64,000 bases of DNA, taken from the NCBI GenBank assembly GCA_021234155.1, contig JAJEKV010000100.1, positions 3,636,116 through 3,700,115 on the forward strand, read 5' to 3'. A model generated the notes under the pieces. The model was given only the letters and a program-made list of their open reading frames with translations, ran no database searches and was not told the origin of the DNA. Origin of the DNA: Isoetes taiwanensis. Lineage: Eukaryota; Streptophyta; Lycopodiopsida; Isoetales; Isoetaceae. Each line of letters begins with the position of its first letter. Position 1 is the first letter of the stretch. The position numbers were made by a program, and so were the translations under genes. Of the stretch, positions 11,487 to 21,628 are shown one piece after another.

Positions 11487-13603
11487 CTAAAGTTGTACCT
11501 GAACAACAAACTGTGTTCGTTGAGCATTTATTTCAGCTTGTTTGGCTGTTCGCTGCTGGCGAACACGATTTTGAAGAATTTCCAAGGCCTCTTTCTTGTT
11601 TTGATGTTGCGATCTATATAAGAGAAAGAACCTCTATAGATCAGAACAACATATATGGGAAAAAGTGACATCAATTATCGCTTTCAATAAATACAAGCAT
11701 GCACAATGACCCAAGAGGTAGACTTACTTATCGACTAGCAAAGAACAAAGTACAGTACCATGATAAGACAGGGAGTCTGGCCTTTGCCCTTCTTATCATG
11801 TATTTGGAAACAACTAAAATTTTCTAAAAAGGTGTCCTGGCTCATCATGACTTTTTAATGGTATTTATATACTACCTGATCCCACCCATTCTTCTATATC
11901 ACAGCCCAACCCTTCTCAGTGTACCTTTCTTCATTGTGATGTCAACCTTCAAATCTGTTGGTTCCATTATCAGAGCAATACCTGTGGGAACGAGAAGTAG
12001 CAGTTAGCCCAGTCGGCTTATGCACAATACGAACAACACTTTTTGTTTTGTTTGCATGTTGACCACCAGGTCCCCCTGTTCGAAACCTCTCAATAACCAA
12101 GTCCGCATCCTTAATTTCCATGCCATCGGATGCTTTTTCTACATTAGATATACTCAGAAGTAGACTATAAAAAATGTACATCTGTTTTCTATCCTCTTTA
12201 CCAGTTGCATCATCTGCTAGTTTTACTTCAAAACCCTGACGATTTGCCAACATATTGTACAATCTTACAATCATTGTTTCATAGTCCATGTCTCCGACCT
12301 TATGAAATTGCCCCCATAAAATCTGTTAGTCCATCAAAAAAGGTCATACTACACAGACATTCAATAATAAACATGACTTACCTTCAAGGATGCACCACTT
12401 CCAGATATAAATACTGCCAACTCCAGATCTTCCGCTGTCCTTCTTAATTTCCTCAAAGCTTGCTCCGACTCCTGGAAATGAGTAAAATCTGTCGATTTAT
12501 ATTGCATCTTTCTTCTTATTTGATGGTAAAAGGAGCAAAGGGTGATCACATCACAACTTCAAGATATACAAAATATAATAAAGTTTATTATGAACAGAGT
12601 ATCCTTACAGCTTCCACTTCCAGATCAGTTTCTTCTTGGGCTAATTCTGCAAGGTCAACATTCTCCATAAGCTCGTTTTCAATATTCTTGATTGTTTTGA
12701 CTCTTGTTGCAAGCTCTTCCCGCTGCTGGCTGTATTTGAATGACTTTTCCTTATCTTTCCACAACTCAGGTTGCTCGAGTTCAATTTCAAGCTTTTTGAG
12801 CTTCGATAGAACTTCTTCCCACTGAAGCATGACGGAGCAAGAGTCAAAATTATGTTGCTTTTGCTATTCAAACATGCAAATTTTTTTCCAAACTCAAGCT
12901 CAAACTTATCAAATCAAAGAGCCACTCTTCGTGAGCTATAGATTAAACCTCTGATTATTTTATATAAAATGAAATGGTAAACACAAAAATGAATAATGGT
13001 TAAGATAAAAAAAACAATCACTAAAATAATCAGCATAAACTACTCGTGCATTTGCAAAATTGCAATTACAACTACATTTTATGTTCTATTTTTTGTGTAA
13101 TAGTAGCTTCAAATGCATTTCTGCATGGGATAATACATATTTTCTGCTTCCATCCAAGAACGTCAGAATGACAATTAGAAGGCAGATACAAAACTTGCAA
13201 AAGTGAAACTTGCCTTAATTCGAGATTTTATATTCTTGACTGATCGTGCAATTGCAGCAGCATGGCCACGCTAATTATTTCCACTTGCTTCGGTAATGCG
13301 CCATCCCTTTGATGCAATTAAGTCTGCACCTTCTAGTGCAGATTCGCCACTATTAAAGCTAGACAAAGCCAACCATGTGATTATCTGCTTAGTGCGAATC
13401 TTCCGGAAGGGAGGTACAGACCTGATACCAATACCTGATATGTGAATTAATGCCGAGGATGGGATTTGTGCCAAAAACCGAGACTGTTGTAATGGACCCG
13501 AATGGAGAACTCGTGTTAGAGAGCGCCCAAATAGAAGATGCGGATCACAGAAGCCTATGATAGACATGGGAGTGCAGAAGCCCTTGCAAAGTGCAACATT
13601 CAT
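11487..13603 (-). CDS. RF2-family release factor-like protein lacking the codon-recognition domain, probably organelle-targeted
   Basis: The gene is spliced. Exons: 13214-13603, 12609-12821, 12382-12471, 12202-12298, 11982-12138, 11487-11613; all intron phases agree. Exon 1 encodes an Arg/Ser/Leu-rich N-terminus resembling an organelle transit peptide. Exons 2-3 encode the N-terminal helical domain of class I release factors (LEIELEQPELWKDKEKS). Exons 5-6 encode the peptidyl-tRNA hydrolysis loop (RFRTGGPGGQHANKTKS) and the usual SQHQNKKEALEIL helix. Between FEVKLADDAT and MEIKDADLV the roughly 90-residue stop-codon-reading region with its SPF-type motif is absent. Release without codon reading, as in ribosome rescue, is therefore inferred. 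Intron 1 is GC-AG (AAG|GCAAGT). Oddity: an in-frame TAG at 13271-13273 lies in exon 1. The 63-nt intron 4 is in frame and stop-free. Exons 2-6 alone would give 227 residues. Confidence 0.72.
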
Positions 13604-13680
13604 CTTTTTGTGTCCGTCATGAATGGCTTCTCAACTTCGTGGCGATGGCAGCAGAAGAAGCTGTGGAGTAGCTTAAAGTG

Positions 13681-13770
13681 ACACGGCTCCGTCGGGACTT
13701 CTTCACGATCATTGCATTGCTTTGCGTACAGGCACGCAATGATCGTGAAGAAGTTCCGACCTAGGCGTGT
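13681..13770. repeat. 35-bp inverted repeat with 20-nt loop (foldback)
   Basis: Arms 13681-13715 and 13736-13770 are complementary at 31 of 35 positions; the inner part (cttcttcacgatcattgc against gcaatgatcgtgaagaag) is perfect. It sits just upstream of the release-factor-like gene. It could be a small MITE, a small-RNA foldback or a promoter hairpin. Confidence 0.8.
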
Positions 13771-13862
13771 TACAACTGACTCAGAAACTACGAAGACCGA
13801 TCGCTTAGGTGCTGCTTTGACGCATTTGAAAGACCCTTAAGCGTTCTTTTATAGAGAACTGG

Positions 13863-14190
13863 AATTCGCTTAAGCGAATTTGACAACTTGGTAAAAAAAA
13901 ATTTAGTCAAACTCCGTGAAATTCGCTTAAGCAAATTTTGGCTTTAAAAAAAAAAAAGTGCCTCATAAAAAAAATGGTCGGCGTGACCGAATTTCAGCGA
14001 ATTTCAGGGATTTTTTTTAAAAAAAAATCGAAATTGGTAAAAACTGACCTGCGCAGGCGTGCTCTGACGGAATCAGACAGGACCCTGACAAAATTTTCCG
14101 GCGACGTTTTCTGAATAAGCGAATTTCATAAAAGTTGAATCTTCAAAGAATATTCCCTTGTGAAATTCGCTTAATTCGCTTAAGCGAATT
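13863..14190. repeat. Cluster of TTCGCTTAAGCGAA palindromes
   Basis: The perfect 18-bp palindrome AATTCGCTTAAGCGAATT occurs at 13863-13880 and 14173-14190. A one-base variant lies at about 13920-13937, and half-sites (aagcgaatttca) near 14113. Homopolymer A and T runs lie between. Origin unknown. Confidence 0.75.
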
Positions 14191-15061
14191 TCAACTGCCC
14201 GATGGTCCACTTTCGCGAGCCAAAAAAGGCACCGTTATACCAGCCCTATGGATCAAACACACCTTCAATCACTAGGCACTTAGCAAAGACATCATATGGA
14301 TCCCTAGCACGTAAATTTTCTTTGTCATCCATAAAATTTGGAAATTCCACAATCTTAAATGTTTTGACACGTCCCACCATCGAGTAAAACCTCCAAAAAA
14401 AAAACTATTTCACTATTAATTTTGAAATTAAGGGCATTCAAGGGCCCAACGTGGCGACTTATGGTAGATGAGGCTTTTGTAGGGTTTACGGAAACACGGG
14501 ACCGCCTTCTAACAGTTGCCTCGCCGTCTCAATGCAGTCCTTTCTTAAGCAATAAATTGCAGGTTTGAACCCTTATACCTGTTCCTTTTTAGCCGGCATT
14601 GCTAAAAATGCTCCATTATTTGCAGCTGCAGTCTAGTAATTTTTTCATTTGTAATACTGAAACTGAATGCTGCAATTCTCAAAGTATAGTGATGAGGATT
14701 ATGGAACCACTATTTCTGGGCCTTGTATTATGCACCACTGTATTTTATATACCTTATCCACAAATATAGGATGTTAATTTTGTACAAACAATGGATTCCA
14801 TAGTGTTCAGAGATGAGAATCTTATGCGCTGATCATGTTTGTGGCTATAAGAGATTAATAAATGGGACTAGTAAATTCATCGTATTAGAACAGAAAGGGG
14901 TGTATACGGTTTCTATCAAAGAGCTTATCTGTGTGACTATCTACTCATAGTGAGATCGTTTTAACTGTTACGTTGTAGAAATTCATTCTACTGATAGCAG
15001 AGAATTTGTGCTGATTTTGTACTTAATTTCATTACTTATCTTTGCAAGGGCTGCAGGTCTA
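14191..15061. other. Upstream region of the P-class PPR gene
   Basis: No supported gene. It probably holds the promoter and 5' UTR of the PPR gene that starts at 15062. No clear TATA box could be assigned. Confidence 0.4.
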
Positions 15062-18000
15062 ATGGAGCTGGTATCTGCTCAAAGCAGCATTGGATGCTGG
15101 ATAACTGTCTCTGACAGTAAATATTCACCATTGCTGAAAAGCCCAAGCAAACAAGTGAAATGGTTTAATCCGAATAGCTATGAAAGGGCCAGATGCACAG
15201 CTAGTCAATTGAATAGTTGTCTAGAAGAAATCCAGGAAGCAGGAGTTGAAGAATTATCAGTTTCAGACAGCCAGAAACCTAGAAGCAAAGCTGCTATACG
15301 TCTATCAAATATAGAGGATGCGTTGTTGAAGTTTGTGGAAGAGAATAAAAGGAGCAATTTTCAGGGTGCTTTACTTGACAGTGGAATACCCCTCAAGCCA
15401 AGGGTGGTTGGTAAAGTAGTAAAGAAAATACGCGATGTTCAGACAGCTTTAAAGTTTGTCGAATGGGCTGAATGCCAAAATGGGTACAGGCATACTGTAT
15501 ATACTTTCAATTGCCTTTTGGATGTGCTTTTCCAGAAAAGGCACTATTATGATATGCATAAGATTTACAACCATATGTTAGCATATAATTGCTTACCAAA
15601 TGGATCTACATTCAGTCTCCTTATCCGTTGCTGTTGTAGAGAAGAAAAGGTCATGGAAGCATACCAGTTATATTATCAAGCCATTGATGCCAACTTGCAT
15701 CCTGATGTGGTTTCCTGTAATATTCTTGTTGGCACACTATGTAAAAATAACAGGGTGGATGCAGCTAAAAGTATACTGCAGAGCATGTCAAGCATAGGTA
15801 TTTTGCCAAATGTAATAACGTATACAGTAGTTCTTACTGCATTATTCAAGCAGCACAGGTTAGATGAAGCCAAAGAGCTGTTTAAAACAATGAAGACAGA
15901 GGGTTGTGTTCCAGATGTTATTTTATATAATACTATTCTTCATGGATTCTGCAGAGAGAAAAGGATAAACGAGGTTGTAAGTATCTTGGAAGAGATGATA
16001 ATAAATGGGTGTCAACCTGACATGTTCACCTACAACACTGTAATGGATGGCCTTTGCAGGACTGGGAGGCTAGATGATGCCCAAAAGTTGCTTCAAGAAA
16101 TGGCATCTAAGGGATTTATTCCCAACATATTGACACACAACTCTATACTAAATGGTCTTATCAAAATTGGCAAAGTGGAAGATGCTCATGAACTTGTCAA
16201 AACAATGATAACAAATGGTTGTGTGCCAGATGTCTTCACGTACAACATTCTTCTTTCTGGATATTGCAAACATTCCAATATGGAAATGGCAATTGATTTA
16301 TTTCAAGAAATGATAGAGAAGGGATTTCTTCCTGATGTAATCACATACAATTCTATTATCCACGGATTTTGTAAGTCTGGCAGAACAGAAGAAGCTCTGA
16401 AAATCATTGAAGAGATGGCTCTAAGTGGTTGCCCCCCGAACGTGGCTACATATAACCTGGTTCTTGATGGAGTTTGCAAGACAGGTAGGGTTGATGAGGC
16501 TATTAGGTTTTTTGAATCATTGTGTGCTTCTGGTTGCATGCTGGATACAGTCACATTTACTATACTTGTTGATGGGCTCTGCAAAGAAGGCAGAGTGGAG
16601 GATGCAGTTAAGGTCTTTGGCAGAATGCCTTCTGTTGGTTTAACCCCAGATGTCTTTATATACAATGCTCTTATGGATGGTCTTTGCAAGGCAAATCGTG
16701 CTGAGGATGCCCAGCATGTCTTCGAAGAAATGGAACGAAACAAATGTGTTCCAAATACTATTACATATAATTGCCTCCTAAATGGCCTATGCAGAGGAAA
16801 TAGATTCAATGAAGCTCAAAAGCTCTTTCAACATATGAAAGAAGGTGGGTGTGCACCTGATGTCTTAACTTATAATACTATGATTCATGGGCTTTCCAAA
16901 GCTTTGAGGGTAAGGGAGGCTGTCCGTTTGTTCGATGAAATGGTTACAGATGGATTTATTCCAGATACTGTGACATACAACACTCTCATTGATGTAATTT
17001 GTAAAGCTGGTAAAGTGGATGATGCCCAGAAAGTTCTTCAGAACATGGTATTGGCGGGACATGTTCCAGATGTAATCACATATAATACGCTGCTAACTGG
17101 GTTGTGTCAGGAAGGTAGATTGGAGGAAGCCCAGAGGTTATTTGAAACAGTAGTTAGTAATGGGTGCGCTCCAACTGTTGTTACTTATAATATTATACTT
17201 ACAGCACTTTGCAAAGAGAATAAGTTTGATATTGCACTCAAAGTATTTGGTGAAATGTCAAGCAATCGTGTTGCTCCAGACAACATAACATACGATATTC
17301 TTGTTGATGGTCTTACTAAAGCTGGTGAGTTTGATGATGCAAGGGAGCTGCTTCTGGGGACAGATTATATTTCAGATGTAGAGACATTCAATTCCTTTCT
17401 TAATGCTTTGTGCAAAGGAGGTAGGCTTGAGGAGGCTAGAAGAGTTTTTAAGTTACTTGGGTGCAGAGGCCAACTGGCTAGTGATTTTAGCTATAACATT
17501 TTGATCAGAGCATTTTGCAAGAATAGAAATGTAGATACTGCTATTGAGCTTCTCAAAGAGATGGTTGGGAGACAATTTCAATCCCAAGCTTCCACAGGGG
17601 ATTCCCTGATAATTAAGGAAGCAAGTGGTCTATCAAGCCAGCTGATAAGCTCTGTCCTTGAACTTGTGTGTAAAGAAAGAGGTGGAGATGAAGCTTTAGA
17701 ATTGCTAAATACTTTCTCAGAAAATGGCTTGTTCCTGGAAGCCGAGGCATATGACACTCTCATCTGCGAGTTTTGCAAAGAAAAAAAAGCAAATGAAGCT
17801 CTCGAATTATTCAAAAAGATGGAGGAGTCGGGCATCACTCCTCTTCTACCCACTTATCTGCATCTACTTGACAGATTATGCAAGGAAAGGATGGTAGTTG
17901 AAGCCTTAGCTCTTGTTGAAAGGATGCTTATAAGAGATTATATTCCTGATTGTAGTACTGGTAATCTGCTTTTAAATTCTTTATGCAAGGAAGGGAGAGC

Positions 18001-18634
18001 AGACGAGGCCCATAGACTATTTCTGTCTATTCTTGAAAACGGTTTTAGGGCTGACATTGCTACATATGGTACTCTAATAAATGGCTTTTGCAAGGCAAAT
18101 AAAGTAGCTGAGGCGATTGAGATTTTCAAAGAAACGATTGGAAAAGGATTTGTGCTGGAAGTTGTGACATATAGTGCCTTGATAGATGGCCTTTGTAAAG
18201 CAAGCCGAATAGGTGAAGCTAGGAATATTTTCCAGGAGATGTTGTCTCAAGGATGCATACCTGATGCCATTGCATATAATGCACTTTTGAATGGCTTTTG
18301 TAAGCATGGGGAAACAAGTGAAGCACTTGAGATTTTTGCTTCTATGATGAAAAACGGACCATCACCTAATGTGGTCACATACAATATCCTTCTTTTTGGT
18401 CTTTGTAAGGAAAATAAAATAAGTGATGCAATTGAACTGCTTGAGAAAATGATGGAGACAGGTGTGGCTCCTAGTCGCTCTACCTATACTACTCTCAGTA
18501 TTGGCCTTCAGAGAGCAAGAAGTCTGGATGCCGTTCAAACCATACTGCAAACCAAGGCAGACTCCAATGACAGGACGGCTGCTGCATATTCATCACTGGT
18601 GAGTGGTCTCATGGCTTATTCAAAGGGTGGGTAG
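15062..18634 (+). CDS. P-class pentatricopeptide repeat protein, about 28 repeats
   Basis: An intronless frame of 1190 residues. P-class PPR proteins bind single-stranded organelle RNA, one nucleotide per repeat, and affect its stability, processing or translation. The start is the first ATG in frame (MELVSAQSS); the frame is open further upstream but only with non-ATG codons. About 150 N-terminal residues precede the array. Then some 28 repeats of 35 residues follow almost without gaps, of the form VxTYNxLLDGLCKxGRxDEAxxLFxEM...GxxPD. One repeat is shortened (GTDYISD) and one region near residues 850-900 is irregular. There is no E, DYW, SMR or other C-terminal domain, and it ends SSLVSGLMAYSKGG. 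Length is like the longest P-class proteins such as PGR3, but orthology is not claimed. Repeat consistency argues for a functional gene. Plastid or mitochondrial targeting is inferred from family only. Confidence 0.93.
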   Translation: MELVSAQSSIGCWITVSDSKYSPLLKSPSKQVKWFNPNSYERARCTASQLNSCLEEIQEAGVEELSVSDSQKPRSKAAIRLSNIEDALLKFVEENKRSNFQGALLDSGIPLKPRVVGKVVKKIRDVQTALKFVEWAECQNGYRHTVYTFNCLLDVLFQKRHYYDMHKIYNHMLAYNCLPNGSTFSLLIRCCCREEKVMEAYQLYYQAIDANLHPDVVSCNILVGTLCKNNRVDAAKSILQSMSSIGILPNVITYTVVLTALFKQHRLDEAKELFKTMKTEGCVPDVILYNTILHGFCREKRINEVVSILEEMIINGCQPDMFTYNTVMDGLCRTGRLDDAQKLLQEMASKGFIPNILTHNSILNGLIKIGKVEDAHELVKTMITNGCVPDVFTYNILLSGYCKHSNMEMAIDLFQEMIEKGFLPDVITYNSIIHGFCKSGRTEEALKIIEEMALSGCPPNVATYNLVLDGVCKTGRVDEAIRFFESLCASGCMLDTVTFTILVDGLCKEGRVEDAVKVFGRMPSVGLTPDVFIYNALMDGLCKANRAEDAQHVFEEMERNKCVPNTITYNCLLNGLCRGNRFNEAQKLFQHMKEGGCAPDVLTYNTMIHGLSKALRVREAVRLFDEMVTDGFIPDTVTYNTLIDVICKAGKVDDAQKVLQNMVLAGHVPDVITYNTLLTGLCQEGRLEEAQRLFETVVSNGCAPTVVTYNIILTALCKENKFDIALKVFGEMSSNRVAPDNITYDILVDGLTKAGEFDDARELLLGTDYISDVETFNSFLNALCKGGRLEEARRVFKLLGCRGQLASDFSYNILIRAFCKNRNVDTAIELLKEMVGRQFQSQASTGDSLIIKEASGLSSQLISSVLELVCKERGGDEALELLNTFSENGLFLEAEAYDTLICEFCKEKKANEALELFKKMEESGITPLLPTYLHLLDRLCKERMVVEALALVERMLIRDYIPDCSTGNLLLNSLCKEGRADEAHRLFLSILENGFRADIATYGTLINGFCKANKVAEAIEIFKETIGKGFVLEVVTYSALIDGLCKASRIGEARNIFQEMLSQGCIPDAIAYNALLNGFCKHGETSEALEIFASMMKNGPSPNVVTYNILLFGLCKENKISDAIELLEKMMETGVAPSRSTYTTLSIGLQRARSLDAVQTILQTKADSNDRTAAAYSSLVSGLMAYSKGG

Positions 18635-19527
18635 TGCTGGCCTATACACTGCTGTTATTTATACAGGAACAAAAATTGGCCCCTTCCATTCACTGAAAAT
18701 ATCAGCATTGCCAAAATGTTGGACCTCAGTCTTGTGCTTTTGAAAAGCTGAGGTGACAAGGCCAACCGCAGGATTGCAACAGTTGGAATGCATCTATTAT
18801 GCCCTTTAAGTTATTGGCAGATAATGCCATTAGAATTGGTGCGCGCAAAAAGTGGATGCAAAGAAGGGACATGGTTGGCATGGAGTACAAAGAGGCGGAG
18901 ATATAGATTATATACCTTGTGAATCAAAAAGTGACAAAATGTGGCAACATCCAAGACTAAAGATTGAAGGTATGCTTATTAGCCTACGTTTGCTCCAGGA
19001 GAAAAGAAATTTATGGTAATGGTGGGATGAAAGGCGTTAAAACTGTTAGGTGTCTGGAATTCTTCAATTAGTTGAATTGGATACAAAATTATAAATTCTT
19101 GGAAACGACATTGAAAGAAAAGGAGAGGAGGTATTCGATTGGAGACTTGGTGGTGTGACAAGTCAAAATGAATAAACCATTCGTTTCATTTCGTTATTCT
19201 GCCGTTTAATTGTTTTTCTTACTAGATATTTTTCCGGCTGGAGAGATTCTGGCCGGAAAATGTGAGGCGGTGAGGCTCTGTAGCGGGTCTGCTGGCCGAT
19301 GCAGCACCCTGCAAACTATTAGGGTTAGGGCTAGGTTTCCATATTTGGTGCCTTTTCCCCCGAACATATCCTCCAAATCACTCATTTCTATTTGCCTTTG
19401 TCTAGGTCCATGCTCTATTAACTAATGCATACATTTACCGTAATTCATACATTTACCATAATTGTTCGTATTTTGTAGGTACACGATGGTACTGCTGTAT
19501 GCCAAAAGAGAATCTATTTACGTAAAA
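18635..19527. other. Downstream intergenic DNA
   Basis: No gene seen. It includes the 3' UTR region of the PPR gene. Confidence 0.4.
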
Positions 19528-19778
19528 AACACTTAGGGACCATTCTGCGCCATCCGCCAATAGCGCCATGCCACGTGGCGTTGTTTCAAACCAAGAATGT
19601 TAAATACCTTTTTGCTGAACGACGGAGTTTTTCTGGCCGGCCGCTGCTACAGTTTCTACTTGCATTCCGGCCCAGCATCTACGATTTACCAAGCATTCCG
19701 GCCTCTTTACCTAACATTCCAAGGATTTACCATGCATTCCAAAGGTTTTGACTGGGTGCAGAATGGTCCCTAAGTGTT
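19528..19778. mobile_element. MITE-like element with 21-bp terminal inverted repeats
   Basis: AACACTTAGGGACCATTCTGC at 19528-19548 is matched exactly, inverted, at 19758-19778. The interior of about 209 bp has no coding capacity and repeats cattcc(gg)...tttacc motifs. ACGT lies just outside both ends (19520-19523 and 19783-19786) and may be a short target duplication. The superfamily was not assigned. Confidence 0.75.
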
Positions 19779-19790
19779 CTTCACGTTGCA

Positions 19791-19934
19791 GCAATGGCAA
19801 TCTACTTGCCATCCCTGGGATGTCAATCAGCGAGGCTAGCGTAATCTACTTGCCATCCACGGGATGTCAGCGAGACTCCGCGGCGGCGTCGCCTGCTTTC
19901 CATCCGAGGATGGGAAAGTAGATTGCCATTCCTG
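19791..19934. repeat. Direct plus inverted repeat cluster
   Basis: aatctacttgccatcc...gggatgtca...cagcgag occurs twice directly (about 19797-19833 and 19843-19873). An inverted partner (catccgaggatgggaaagta, then gattgccatt) lies at 19901-19930, so the segment can fold back. Confidence 0.65.
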
Positions 19935-21265
19935 TATACGTCAAGGCAAGGTAAGTGGCTGTGAGTTTCGACAGATTTCTTGGTCCATTCTTGTCCAGAA
20001 TGGCAATTCGCTCCACAAAATTTGTAGAATCAATTAAGGCTTATATTGACGTCGCAGAACGGAATGGGGTCAGCCATTCTTGTTGCCCCAAAATCTAGTC
20101 GCACCTATACGGTGCTCCCCATGCTCGTAGCTGCAGCACATTCAACACTTGTCGGGGATGGCAACTAGTGTGAGAAAAACCTCCTCGATGCATGATTTAA
20201 AAAATGGTCCAAAAATTCAAGTTTTGTCCAAATATAATGAAACTGTGCTTTTTATCTCTAATATGCGATCCTAGCGGCCCACGAATCTATCACTGCAAGT
20301 CCTATCTGCCTGCAGCCCGCCATCTAAACACCATCCTATCTGCCCAAGTCAAAACCTTAGCATGCCTAGCAAACGACCTCACCAAAGCCAACTCTACTCT
20401 TGCATACCAACCTAACTAGAACCTCCTGGCAAGCACCTCTATCAACACTCCTGGACACCCTCTAACTTGTCATGTGTAATACTAACACATATACAATCAA
20501 TAACCGTAACAAGACTTATTGCAAAGCAATTATACTCTAACAAATACCATTCTTTGAAATTTATAGTTCCATTTAACATTATTACAGACCAAAATTGCAT
20601 AAAAATAAACGTATCTAACTTCTGGACTAGTTTCAGTTGCCTTCTACCTCAACATTTTGCCCTTGCGTCCTTAATAAATTTGCCTTTGCTTCCTCCAGAA
20701 TTTTGCATGTTTGAATTTGCCTCGTTAGATCTGTCAACAATAGAAACCCAATGTTTGAGTATTCTTGTGAGACAGAGTGACCCATCCATATACTCTACCA
20801 AGGTAATTTTTCTCAAATTTTCTGGAGCCTTTAGATGCGTGCATAAATTTTAGATTGAGGTGAAGTTGAGGATGAATCTCATGTTTTTCTTATCTGTAGC
20901 TGCTATCAAGGAATTCGGGAGAAACACGATATTGACAAAACAAACTTTTTTTCGCTCCTGCAAATTGATCCTAACAGATTGGGGAATTTCTTGGTGGAAG
21001 TTGATAGTCATAGACAACTTCTATTGGAAGTAAAATGAATTCATTGTATTTGCTGCTTCATGGCCCATTAGGGTCTCAAGAAGCATAATTAATAAATTTA
21101 TTTATTTATTTATTTATTGGATGTATACCTGAAAGGATGATGAGGAGCACCTACAAATTGACCAAATGAGCCCGCACCATAAACAAGTCCGGCTAGCAAG
21201 GTTGGCGAGAATTAAAACGGAAAACCTATTATTTGCAAAACAGGTAAGATACTCATTATTCCCTT
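19935..21265. other. Intergenic DNA with a (TTTA)n run
   Basis: No gene supported. A tttatttatttatttatt microsatellite lies at about 21096-21119. Confidence 0.45.
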
Positions 21266-21628
21266 ATCCCATCGATCCGAGACATCGGATCGCCATTCTA
21301 GAATGGGACGAGCATGCATGTTTTGCATGCATGCGGGCGGCGCATGCCCATTCTGGTTGGGAGTTCGCTATTTTAGGCGCGATTCTGCATCAACATCTCA
21401 TCGGCGCTTCCTCTTCTCTCTCAGCAGTACCTTATTCTCTTTGATTTGTTTCCCAGGCAGGGGAGGGGCTTCTCCCTGCTTGGTTTGGCCAATTTGGCGT
21501 TTCTTTCTTGTTGTCCTTTTCCGGCCTTTAGCATTTGTCCTGTGACCTTCGTCCTCGATCCTAGTTTGTAAGGAAGTCCTTTGGTATTCGGGCGGTTTGT
21601 TGGTTTCATGCGAGTCCCATTCTAGAAT
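21266..21628 (+). mobile_element. Short repeat element, copy 1 of a tandem pair
   Basis: A 179-bp block (21266-21444) recurs 361 bp downstream at 21627-21805 with essentially one change. Within copy 1, attctagaatgggac at 21295-21309 is mirrored by gtcccattctagaat at 21614-21628, giving a 15-bp inverted end. The interior has no coding capacity. Confidence 0.7.

Noticed and set aside
15008-15061. Upstream extension of the P-class PPR protein
   Set aside because: It would start at GTG; the first ATG in the frame is at 15062.
19316-19336. Telomere-like ttagggttaggg
   Set aside because: Only two short units, no array.
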